From an uncultured Oscillospiraceae bacterium (GTDB lineage Bacteria; Bacillota; Clostridia; Oscillospirales; Ruminococcaceae), in the NCBI GenBank assembly GCA_934486875.1, contig CAKSPU010000006.1:1-64000 (forward strand): a stretch of DNA of 64,000 nt, written 5' to 3'. Made by a program: the position numbers and the translations under genes. Below the pieces are notes generated by a model that saw only the letters and a program-made list of their open reading frames with translations, was not told the origin of the DNA and ran no database searches. Shown piece after piece: positions 57,114 through 64,000 of this stretch; position 1 is the first letter of the stretch; each line of letters begins with the position of its first letter.

Positions 57114-57359
57114 TTAATTATCAGGAGCAGAAAACTCCATAATAACGCTTCTGAGCTTCTTGTCGGTCAGACTCTCCGTGTCAATAACAGTATTGGTAGG
57201 TTTAACGTGTTTTAAGCTTTTCTTTTTTGGAGAAGCGAGTTTACGTTCCTTGCCGTCTGCCACATAAACGAAGCCTTGGTCCGTTTTTATCACAACGAGG
57301 AATTTGCCATTGTCTCTTCCTGCGCAGCTGCGGACAATTCTGCCGATTAATGCTTCCAC
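57114..57359 (-). CDS. KOW-domain RNA-binding protein (L14e-like)
   Basis: The 81-residue product opens with a KOW segment ([20 protein letters not shown]) and resembles the bacterial L14e/L6e/L27e-like proteins found between map and infA in many Firmicutes. The start is a GTG eight bases after AAGGGGG; the ATG two bases earlier is out of frame. A role in ribosome function is likely but not defined. Confidence 0.85.
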   Translation of the reverse strand: MEALIGRIVRSCAGRDNGKFLVVIKTDQGFVYVADGKERKLASPKKKSLKHVKPTNTVIDTESLTDKKLRSVIMEFSAPDN

Positions 57360-57372
57360 ATCAGCGTCCCCC

Positions 57373-58134
57373 TTAAATAATAGTAGGCTTAGTAAGAATT
57401 ACGGGGCCATCGGACGTGATTGCGACTGTGTGCTCAAAGTGAGCAGAGAGTGAACCCGATTTAGTCAACACGGTCCAGCCGTCGGGGAAGTTGTCGAGAA
57501 CTTCTTCACCTACCGCATTGATCATAGGCTCGATGGCGATAGTCATACCTGCTACCAGTCTCGGACCTCTTCCGGGCTTGCCGAAATTGGGGATCTCGGG
57601 AGATTCGTGGAGCTTAGTGCCCACTCCGTGACCGACATACTTTTTGACCACGCCGTATCCATAAGAAGTGACGTGCTCCTCCACAGCGTGGGATATATCG
57701 CCAATACGATTGCCCACAACAGCCTGTTCGATGCCCTTGTAAAGAGCCTCTTCAGTAACACGGAGAAGCTGCTTCGCTTCCTCAGAAACATTACCGACAG
57801 CAAACGTATAAGCATTGTCGCCGTTGAATCCGTCAATGACAGCACCTGTGTCAATGCTGACGATATCGCCGTCCTTGATGAATTCGTGCTTGGACGGAAT
57901 ACCGTGGATCACCTTATTATTTATCGAAATGCAGGCGGAGCCGGGGAATCCTCCGTAACCGAGGAAATTGGGCTTAGCGCCGTTTTTAACGATATAATCG
58001 TGAATGATCTTGTCAAGCTCATAGGTTGACATACCCACACGAATGGACTGTCCACCGTAGTGGAGAGCGTTAGCCGAAATTTTTCCGGCTAAACGCATCT
58101 TTTCCAGTTCGGATTTTGATTTTACACTGATCAT
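57373..58134 (-). CDS. map: Methionine aminopeptidase, type I
   Basis: Map removes the first Met from new proteins. The 253-residue product has the metal ligands in VSIDTGAVIDGFNGDNAYTF, the His in YVGHGVGTKLHE, and GMTIAIEPMI. All are intact. Confidence 0.97.
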   Translation of the reverse strand: MISVKSKSELEKMRLAGKISANALHYGGQSIRVGMSTYELDKIIHDYIVKNGAKPNFLGYGGFPGSACISINNKVIHGIPSKHEFIKDGDIVSIDTGAVIDGFNGDNAYTFAVGNVSEEAKQLLRVTEEALYKGIEQAVVGNRIGDISHAVEEHVTSYGYGVVKKYVGHGVGTKLHESPEIPNFGKPGRGPRLVAGMTIAIEPMINAVGEEVLDNFPDGWTVLTKSGSLSAHFEHTVAITSDGPVILTKPTII

Positions 58135-58154
58135 TTTGCGCCTTCTTTAAAAAT

Positions 58155-58787
58155 TCAGGCATTGACCGCTTCAAGAACGAGCTTGGAAGTCTCAGAGACC
58201 TCGCTCTGACCGATAACGGTCTTGAGCTTGCCCTTGCTCTGATAGAAATCAACGAGAGGAGCGGTCGCTTCGTGATAAGTCTTAAGTCTGTCGATAACAG
58301 TTTCGGGAGCATCGTCCTTACGCTGAACAGCATTGCCGCCGCACTTATCGCACTTGCCCTCAACCTTGGGAGGGTTAAATTCGATGTGATAGGTAGCACC
58401 GCAGGATTCGCAGACTCTTCTGCCGCCCAGACGAGCCTTGATAGCCTCATCGGGAACGGAGATCTCAATAACCTTGTCGATCTGAACGCCCATAGCCTCG
58501 AGAGCCTCAGCCTGGGGAACAGTTCTGGGGAAACCGTCGAGAATGAAACCGTTCTTGCAGTCATCTTCAGCGATCCTGTCCTTAAGAATGCCGATAACGA
58601 CTTCATCGGGAACAAGAGCACCTGCGTCCATAAAGCTCTTAGCCTTGAGACCGCACTCAGTGCCGTTCTTAACAGCAGCTCTGAGGATATTGCCTGTAGA
58701 AATCTGGGGAATGTGGAGGGTATTGCTGATAACTTCAGCCTGAGTACCCTTGCCGGCGCCGGGTGCGCCGAGAAGAATAAGATTCAT
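58155..58787 (-). CDS. adk: Adenylate kinase
   Basis: Adk balances ATP, ADP and AMP. The 210-residue product has the P-loop [24 protein letters not shown] and a long lid with four Cys (VCESCG and CDKCGG) that bind zinc, typical of Gram-positive enzymes. Confidence 0.98.
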   Translation of the reverse strand: MNLILLGAPGAGKGTQAEVISNTLHIPQISTGNILRAAVKNGTECGLKAKSFMDAGALVPDEVVIGILKDRIAEDDCKNGFILDGFPRTVPQAEALEAMGVQIDKVIEISVPDEAIKARLGGRRVCESCGATYHIEFNPPKVEGKCDKCGGNAVQRKDDAPETVIDRLKTYHEATAPLVDFYQSKGKLKTVIGQSEVSETSKLVLEAVNA

Positions 58788-58817
58788 TACATTTCCGCCT
58801 TTCTGTCGGTTTATTCA

Positions 58818-60122
58818 TTACTCAAGGAAGCCCTTGTGGTGACGCATCATCATCTGGGATTCAAGAGTTCTGACGGTTTCGAGAGCAACGCTGACGATGA
58901 TCAGTATCGAAGTACCGCCCATAGAGATGTTCATAGCAGGAACTGCCATATGGAACAGAATGGGGAAGATAGCGATGATACCGAGGCACACAGCGCCGAT
59001 GAGAGTGATCTTTGAAAGGACTCTCTGAATGAAATCGCTTGTAGGCTTACCGGGTCTTATACCGGGGATACCGCCGTTGTTCTGACGGAGGTTGTTAGCG
59101 ATCTCTATAGGATTATACTGCATTGAAACATAGAAATAATTGAATGCAATAATAAGAACGAAGTAAATAATAGCATACCATATGCCATTGAAGTTGAAGA
59201 AGTTAAGGAATCCGACATAGAAATTCTGCCAGAAGCCCTGAGGGTCAGTGGGTCTCTTGATAAACATTTCAAGGGTCTGAGGAATAGACATAAACGCCAT
59301 AGCGAAGATGATAGGCATAACGCCGCTCATTGCGATCTTAATGGGAATATGTGTGTTCTGACCGCCGTACTGTTTTCTGCCCACAACTCTCTTAGCGTAC
59401 TGAATGGGGATACGTCTCTCAGCATTATTCATAAGAACGATGAAAGCGATCATAGCCACATAGATGACCAGTACGAAAATCGCAGGTGCAAGATACTTGC
59501 CGGGGTCGCTCTTGGCGACAGTGAATATGTCCATAATATCGGTGGGGAATCTTGCCACGATACCTGCAAAGAGGATAATGGAGATACCGTTTCCGATACC
59601 GCTCTCGTTCACCAGATTACCAAGGAAAACGATGAGGTTTGAACCTGCGGTGAAAACTGCGATAATAACGATAGCTGCGAAAACTCCGTCAAAGCCCGAG
59701 GTGTACTGTACTGCGCCCTGGCTTCTCATAGTCAGGTAATATGCATAAGACATTACCAGCGATATTGCAAGGGCAACATAGTTTGTGATCTTCTGCAGCT
59801 TTTTCCTTCCCTCTTCTCCCTCTTTCTGAAGACTCTCCAGAGGAGGAAGCGCATAGGTCAGGAGCTGAACGATGATCGAAGCGTTGATATAGGGCTGGAT
59901 CGAAAGAGCGAAAACAGTTCCTTTAGAAAGCGCACCACCTGACAGCATATCCAGATAACCGAATATGTTGCCGTCCTGCACCATACCCGCAAGAGCGGTA
60001 GGAATGAGAAATGGAACGGGAACTGCGCAGCCGAGACGGAAAATAACGATAATGAGTAATGTGTATAAGAGCTTTTTTCTCAGCTCAGGTGTTTTCCAAG
60101 CATTGCGCAAGGTCTCGAACAC
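58818..60122 (-). CDS. secY: Preprotein translocase subunit SecY
   Basis: SecY forms the protein-conducting channel. The 434-residue product has ten hydrophobic segments, LSGGALSKGTVFALSIQPYI (plug and TM2 region) and NGISIILFAGIVARFP. The start is a GTG, two bases after the stop of rplO. Confidence 0.98.
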   Translation of the reverse strand: MFETLRNAWKTPELRKKLLYTLLIIVIFRLGCAVPVPFLIPTALAGMVQDGNIFGYLDMLSGGALSKGTVFALSIQPYINASIIVQLLTYALPPLESLQKEGEEGRKKLQKITNYVALAISLVMSYAYYLTMRSQGAVQYTSGFDGVFAAIVIIAVFTAGSNLIVFLGNLVNESGIGNGISIILFAGIVARFPTDIMDIFTVAKSDPGKYLAPAIFVLVIYVAMIAFIVLMNNAERRIPIQYAKRVVGRKQYGGQNTHIPIKIAMSGVMPIIFAMAFMSIPQTLEMFIKRPTDPQGFWQNFYVGFLNFFNFNGIWYAIIYFVLIIAFNYFYVSMQYNPIEIANNLRQNNGGIPGIRPGKPTSDFIQRVLSKITLIGAVCLGIIAIFPILFHMAVPAMNISMGGTSILIIVSVALETVRTLESQMMMRHHKGFLE

Positions 60123-60123
60123 A

Positions 60124-60564
60124 TTACATCACCTCAGCCTTCCCGCCTGCTTTCTCGATTTTTTCCTTAGCGGAAGCGGAAAATGCCGAAGCCTTAACAG
60201 TAAGGTTCTTTGTAAGCTCTCCGTTGCCGAGGATCTTAACGCCGTTAGCTGTGTTCTTTACAAGACCGCTTGCTGCGAGGAGCTCAGCATCAACAACTGT
60301 GCCGTCAACAAACTTGTCGAGGTCGGAAACATTAACGGTAGAATACTTAGTAGCGAAAATGTTGTTGAATCCTCTCTTAGGGATTCTTCTTGTCATAGGC
60401 ATCTGACCGCCTTCAAAGCCGGGTCTTACGCCGCCGCCTGAACGGGCATTCTGACCCTTGTGGCCCTTGCCGGCAGTCTTGCCGTTACCGGAGCCGTGGC
60501 CTCTGCCGATTCTCTTTACGTCCTTAACGGAACCGTCGGCGGGAGAAAGTTCAAATAACTTCAT
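60124..60564 (-). CDS. rplO: Ribosomal protein L15
   Basis: The 146-residue product has [20 protein letters not shown] and [16 protein letters not shown], the Gly-rich rRNA-binding tail of L15. I chose the ATG after GGGAGGTG; a frame seven codons longer has no site. Confidence 0.98.
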   Translation of the reverse strand: MKLFELSPADGSVKDVKRIGRGHGSGNGKTAGKGHKGQNARSGGGVRPGFEGGQMPMTRRIPKRGFNNIFATKYSTVNVSDLDKFVDGTVVDAELLAASGLVKNTANGVKILGNGELTKNLTVKASAFSASAKEKIEKAGGKAEVM

Positions 60565-60586
60565 ACTAATCGCACCTCCCTGCAAT

Positions 60587-60769
60587 TTAAGCGTTAGTTA
60601 CATTAATGAGGTGGGCAATCTTTCTGATTTTACCCTGAACAGCAGCATTATCCTGCTGAGTAGTAGTGTCGCCGATTTTTCTAAGACCGAGAGAATGAGC
60701 GGTAGCGATCTGGTCTTTTTTGCAGCTGTTAAGACTTTTTACAAGCTTAATAGTAACCATTTCAGTCAT
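60587..60769 (-). CDS. rpmD: Ribosomal protein L30
   Basis: The 60-residue product has [20 protein letters not shown] and [15 protein letters not shown], matching bacterial L30. It lies between rpsE and rplO. Confidence 0.97.
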   Translation of the reverse strand: MTEMVTIKLVKSLNSCKKDQIATAHSLGLRKIGDTTTQQDNAAVQGKIRKIAHLINVTNA

Positions 60770-60774
60770 CCTCC

Positions 60775-61275
60775 TTAGCCTAAAATTTCCTTAACGGACT
60801 TGCCTCTTACAGCAGCAACTTCCTTAGCGCTGCGAAGGCTTGTCAGTCCCTGAAGAGTAGCTCTTACAACGTTGCAGGCATTGTTGGAACGAAGAGACTT
60901 GGTTCTTATATCCTTGATTCCGGCAACCTCGATAACTGCACGAACGGGACCGCCTGCGATAACACCGGTACCGGGAGCAGCGGGCTTCATAAGAACACGG
61001 CCGGCGCCGAATTCACCGATAACCTCGTGAGGGATTGTTGAGCCTCTGAGTGCGATTTTAGTTAAATTCTTCTTAGCGTCCTCGATACCCTTGCGGATAG
61101 CGTCGGGAACTTCGCCTGACTTGCCGATACCGAAGCCAACAGTGCCGTTGCCGTCACCGACAACAACGAGAGCGGCAAACTTGAAGATACGGCCGCCCTT
61201 AACAGTCTTGGAAACTCTGTTAATAGCAACGACCTTTTCGGTAAGTTCAAGGTTTGTAGCGTCTATCTTAGCCAA
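60775..61275 (-). CDS. rpsE: Ribosomal protein S5
   Basis: The 166-residue product has [20 protein letters not shown] and [18 protein letters not shown], the two S5 domains. Residues in the fidelity loop near the start are standard. Confidence 0.98.
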   Translation of the reverse strand: MAKIDATNLELTEKVVAINRVSKTVKGGRIFKFAALVVVGDGNGTVGFGIGKSGEVPDAIRKGIEDAKKNLTKIALRGSTIPHEVIGEFGAGRVLMKPAAPGTGVIAGGPVRAVIEVAGIKDIRTKSLRSNNACNVVRATLQGLTSLRSAKEVAAVRGKSVKEILG

Positions 61276-61315
61276 AAGTATAACCTCCTTTAAAAGTGTA
61301 TCCGATCATATAGGA

Positions 61316-61675
61316 TCAGAAGTTAAGACCGCCCTGTCTTGCGCCGTCAGCGAGCTGAGCAACTCTGCCGTGGTAAAGGTAACCTGCTCTGTCGAAAACA
61401 ACATCTGTGATGCCCTTTTCCTTAGCAGCAGCAGCGATAGCCTCTCCGACCTTGAAAGCGCCGTCCTTGTTGCCGCCGTTGCCCTCGAAGCCCTTGTCCA
61501 TAGAGGAAGCGCTTGCGAGTGTTACACCTGCAACATCATCGATAAGCTGAGCGTAGATATGCTTAGAGCTGCGGAAAACGTTGAGTCTGGGGCAAGCTGC
61601 TGTACCGCTGATCTTATAACGTACTCTTGCCTGTCTCTTTGCTCTTGCAGCCTTTCTGTTCATCTGCTTAACCAT
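61316..61675 (-). CDS. rplR: Ribosomal protein L18
   Basis: The 119-residue product has [31 protein letters not shown] and [20 protein letters not shown], the L18 core binding 5S rRNA. Confidence 0.98.
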   Translation of the reverse strand: MVKQMNRKAARAKRQARVRYKISGTAACPRLNVFRSSKHIYAQLIDDVAGVTLASASSMDKGFEGNGGNKDGAFKVGEAIAAAAKEKGITDVVFDRAGYLYHGRVAQLADGARQGGLNF

Positions 61676-61765
61676 TTTAAATTCAACTCCTTTTCAAACT
61701 GGAGAATAGTAGTGCTGTACTGTCCCATTCTCTTTCGTATTGAATGAAAAAACCGAAGGAAAGAA

Positions 61766-62311
61766 TTACTTCTTACCCTTACCTGCCTTACCTTCCTTGC
61801 GGATGATATGCTCGCCGGTGTAGCGGATACCCTTGCCCTTATAAGGCTCAGGAGGTCTCTTCTCTCTGATCTCAGCAGCGAACTGACCAACAACCTGCTT
61901 ATCGATGCCGTTAACAACGATCTTTGTAGCAGCAGGAACATCAATTGTAATGCCGTCGATCTCAGGAACGATTACCTGATGGGAGAAACCGAGGTTCATA
62001 ACAAGGTTCTTGCCCTGCTTCTGAGCTCTGTAACCGATACCTTCGATGTCGAGAGACTTGGAGAAGCCGGTTGTAACGCCTTCAACCATATTATGAACGA
62101 GAGTTCTAGTAAGTCCGTGAAGGGACTTGTGGAGCTTATCCTCGGAAGGACGCTCAACGATGATCTCATTGCCCTCGAGCTTGATGATCATATCCTTGTG
62201 AAAAGACTTTGTAAGTGTGCCCTTGGGACCCTTAACAGTAACGGTATTACCGTCGATCTTTACATCAACGCCTGCGGGAACAGCAATGGGCTTTCTGCCT
62301 ATTCTTGACAT
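61766..62311 (-). CDS. rplF: Ribosomal protein L6
   Basis: The 181-residue product starts [20 protein letters not shown] and ends with [20 protein letters not shown], the L6 signature. Confidence 0.98.
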   Translation of the reverse strand: MSRIGRKPIAVPAGVDVKIDGNTVTVKGPKGTLTKSFHKDMIIKLEGNEIIVERPSEDKLHKSLHGLTRTLVHNMVEGVTTGFSKSLDIEGIGYRAQKQGKNLVMNLGFSHQVIVPEIDGITIDVPAATKIVVNGIDKQVVGQFAAEIREKRPPEPYKGKGIRYTGEHIIRKEGKAGKGKK

Positions 62312-62326
62312 AGCTTTAGTTCCTCC

Positions 62327-62725
62327 TTACCATACGAATGCAAGGACTTCGCCGCCGACATTGAGCTCTCTTGCCTTCTTGTCAGTCATAACTCCCTTGG
62401 AAGTAGACACAATGGCAATACCGAGACCCTTCATAACCTTGGGCATATCCTCACAACTGGAGTAAATGCGAAGGCCGGGCTTGGAAACTCTGCGCAGACC
62501 GGTGATGACCTGAGATTTATTTTCGCCGTACTTGAGGGTGATTCTGATAACACCCTGCTTGCCGTCGTCGATTATCTGATAGCTCTTGATATAACCTTCA
62601 TCAACAAGAATCTGAGCGATAGCCTTCTTCATATTGGAAGCGGGCACGTCAACAGTAGCGTGCTTAGCAGTGTTGGCGTTACGGATTCTTGTAAGGATAT
62701 CAGCAATTGAATCGGTAATTTGCAT
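62327..62725 (-). CDS. rpsH: Ribosomal protein S8
   Basis: The 132-residue product has [20 protein letters not shown] and [20 protein letters not shown], as in all S8 proteins. Confidence 0.98.
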   Translation of the reverse strand: MQITDSIADILTRIRNANTAKHATVDVPASNMKKAIAQILVDEGYIKSYQIIDDGKQGVIRITLKYGENKSQVITGLRRVSKPGLRIYSSCEDMPKVMKGLGIAIVSTSKGVMTDKKARELNVGGEVLAFVW

Positions 62726-62781
62726 ACCATAACCTCCTTGTTAAAATAAGCGTAATAGCGGGGGTGAGAGTCAAGCGGAGA

Positions 62782-62967
62782 TTACCAGCTTGCCTTCTTT
62801 ACGCCGGGGATCTGTCCCTTGTGAGCAAGCTCTCTGAAGCAGATACGGCAAATGCCGAACTTTCTGAGGTAAGCGTGGGGACGTCCGCAGATCTTGCATC
62901 TGTTGTAAGCTCTGGTAGAGTACTTAGGAGTTCTCTGCTGCTTGATCTTCATTGAAGTTTTAGCCAT
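62782..62967 (-). CDS. rpsZ: Ribosomal protein S14, zinc type
   Basis: The 61-residue product has [20 protein letters not shown], the two CxxC pairs that bind zinc. The short form is usual in Firmicutes. Confidence 0.97.
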   Translation of the reverse strand: MAKTSMKIKQQRTPKYSTRAYNRCKICGRPHAYLRKFGICRICFRELAHKGQIPGVKKASW

Positions 62968-62984
62968 TTAATTAAACCTCCCAA

Positions 62985-63527
62985 TTACTTTGCGAAAGGA
63001 GCGCCCATAAGCTCGAGCAGCTCTTTTGCTTCTTCGTCGGTATTAGCGGTAGTGATGATGTTGATATCCATACCACGAACCTTATCGATCTTGTCGTACT
63101 CGATCTCAGGGAAAATGAGCTGCTCCTTGATACCTGTGGAGTAGTTTCCTCTTCCGTCGAAAGAGTTGCCGTTGATTCCACGGAAGTCACGTACTCTGGG
63201 GAATGCAACGTTGAAAAGTCTGTCGAGGAACTCGTACATCTTCTCGCCTCTGAGAGTAACCTTAACGCCGATAGGCATGCCCTCACGGATCTTGAAGTTT
63301 GCGACCGACTTCTTGGCACGGCAAACAACAGGCTTCTGACCTGTGATAAGTGCGAGATCGTTCATAATAGCGTCGATGACCTTGGAGTTGTCCTTAGCCT
63401 CGCCTGCACCTACATTGATAACGACCTTGTCGATCTTGGGGATCTGCATAACGCTCTTGTAGCTGAACTTCTTCATAAGTGAGGGAGCTACTGTGCTGAC
63501 ATATAATTCCTTAAGATTTGCTGCCAT
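62985..63527 (-). CDS. rplE: Ribosomal protein L5
   Basis: The 180-residue product has [20 protein letters not shown] and [20 protein letters not shown], family hallmarks. L5 binds 5S rRNA and contacts the P-site tRNA. Confidence 0.98.
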   Translation of the reverse strand: MAANLKELYVSTVAPSLMKKFSYKSVMQIPKIDKVVINVGAGEAKDNSKVIDAIMNDLALITGQKPVVCRAKKSVANFKIREGMPIGVKVTLRGEKMYEFLDRLFNVAFPRVRDFRGINGNSFDGRGNYSTGIKEQLIFPEIEYDKIDKVRGMDINIITTANTDEEAKELLELMGAPFAK

Positions 63528-63545
63528 TGTAGGTAACTCCTTTCA

Positions 63546-63872
63546 TTAATATGCTTTGCCGCAGTCTGCGTGCTTGCAGACTCTGGACTTAGTGCCGTCA
63601 GCCTCGATCTTGTGGCCAAGTCTTGTGGGCTTGCCGCAGTGAGGGCAAACAGCCATAACCTTTGAAGCATAGAGGGGAGCTTCGCACTTTACGATGCCGC
63701 CCTGCTGTCCCATCTGACGGGGCTTAACATGCTTTGTAACAATGTTAAGGCCTTCAACGATGACCTTCTGCTCCTTGGGGGAAACCTCAAGGACCTTACC
63801 CTTCTTACCCTTGTCCTTGCCGGAAAGGATAACAACAGTGTCGCCTGTTTTAACGTGTAACTTCTTATTCAT
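63546..63872 (-). CDS. rplX: Ribosomal protein L24
   Basis: The 108-residue product has the KOW motif [19 protein letters not shown] and [12 protein letters not shown]. It also has [11 protein letters not shown], a Cys pair seen in some L24 proteins. Confidence 0.98.
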   Translation of the reverse strand: MNKKLHVKTGDTVVILSGKDKGKKGKVLEVSPKEQKVIVEGLNIVTKHVKPRQMGQQGGIVKCEAPLYASKVMAVCPHCGKPTRLGHKIEADGTKSRVCKHADCGKAY

Positions 63873-63887
63873 CTTGCGGCACCTCCA

Positions 63888-64000
63888 TTAAAGAACCTCG
63901 GGAGCGAGGGACAGGATCTTCATATAATCCTTGTCACGGAGCTCTCTTGCAACAGGTCCAAAAATACGGGTTCCTCTGGGGTTCTTGTCCTCCTTGATGA
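63888..64000 (-). CDS. rplN: Ribosomal protein L14, C-terminal part (window edge)
   Basis: The 36 visible codons read [20 protein letters not shown] and end in APEVL, the L14 C-terminus. The rest lies beyond the right edge. Confidence 0.96.
   Translation of the reverse strand, partial: IKEDKNPRGTRIFGPVARELRDKDYMKILSLAPEVL

Noticed and set aside
57114..57359. A phage or mobile insert in the ribosomal operon
   Set aside because: KOW proteins of this kind are commonly found between map and infA in Firmicutes, so this is normal gene content.

Overview
The window looks like a piece of a Firmicutes chromosome from the Oscillospiraceae (Ruminococcus-like). The evidence is a fused ispH-rpsA gene next to plsC and cmk, a zinc-type S14 in the spc ribosomal operon, a KOW-domain gene between map and infA, a spoVAC gene, thyX, and strong AGGAGG ribosome binding sites. 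The genus is an inference from gene content; no rRNA gene is present to confirm it.

Positions 1 to 33089 are one end of an integrated tailed prophage that continues past the left edge. It ends in a 50-base 3' half of a tRNA-Pro(CGG) gene at 33040-33089, next to a tyrosine integrase. Almost all of the phage is read on the minus strand. In transcription order it holds: a XRE-type gene and small early genes (28.8-25.8 kb); a PcfK/PcfJ pair, a coiled-coil protein, a PAPS-reductase-like enzyme and an HUH replication initiator (25.8-20 kb); small zinc and nuclease genes, an ArpU-like late regulator, HNH endonuclease and small terminase (20-17.4 kb); prohead protease, capsid, connectors and tail tube (17.4-12.3 kb); an effector/small-gene island (11.8-10.1 kb); then large terminase, portal, a gp10-like protein, tape measure and tail genes (10-0 kb). 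Placing large terminase and portal after the tail tube is unusual. On the plus strand lie the repressor, an ImmA/IrrE peptidase, a PD-(D/E)XK protein, a DUF4236 membrane/zinc protein and the integrase.

The most unusual part of the phage is its dispersed hairpin family (core palindrome TTTGCAGTCAACTGCAAA, often followed by ATACCCGA and a ribosome binding site). It occurs at many gene junctions and brackets the displaced terminase-portal block. Close to it are two proteins that share an N-terminal RFNPYHD..GRF segment but have unrelated C-termini (one a JAB metallopeptidase), a portal with an extra C-terminal domain followed by a small acidic gene, and a duplicated small protein interleaved with unrelated small genes. 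I propose that this is a modular cargo/effector and partner system assembled through the hairpin junctions. A candidate small RNA with consensus promoter and terminator lies at 26.3-26.4 kb.

The host segment from 33.1 kb holds hisC, a 184-bp MITE-like element, a GH4-family protein lacking its metal ligands, a HEPN/MNT toxin-antitoxin pair, polyphosphate kinase, an RlmB-type rRNA methyltransferase, and a 1000-residue membrane protein that looks like a P-type ATPase without its catalytic motifs. These are followed by an HxlR regulator, an orphan sugar-binding lipoprotein, ispH-rpsA, plsC, a nucleotidyltransferase, cmk, thyX, a YkgJ-GNAT fusion, spoVAC, a PP2C phosphatase, and a soluble PocR chemoreceptor with a YjfB-like partner. 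From 53.8 kb to the right edge is the spc/alpha operon on the minus strand, from rplN (cut by the edge) through rplQ.
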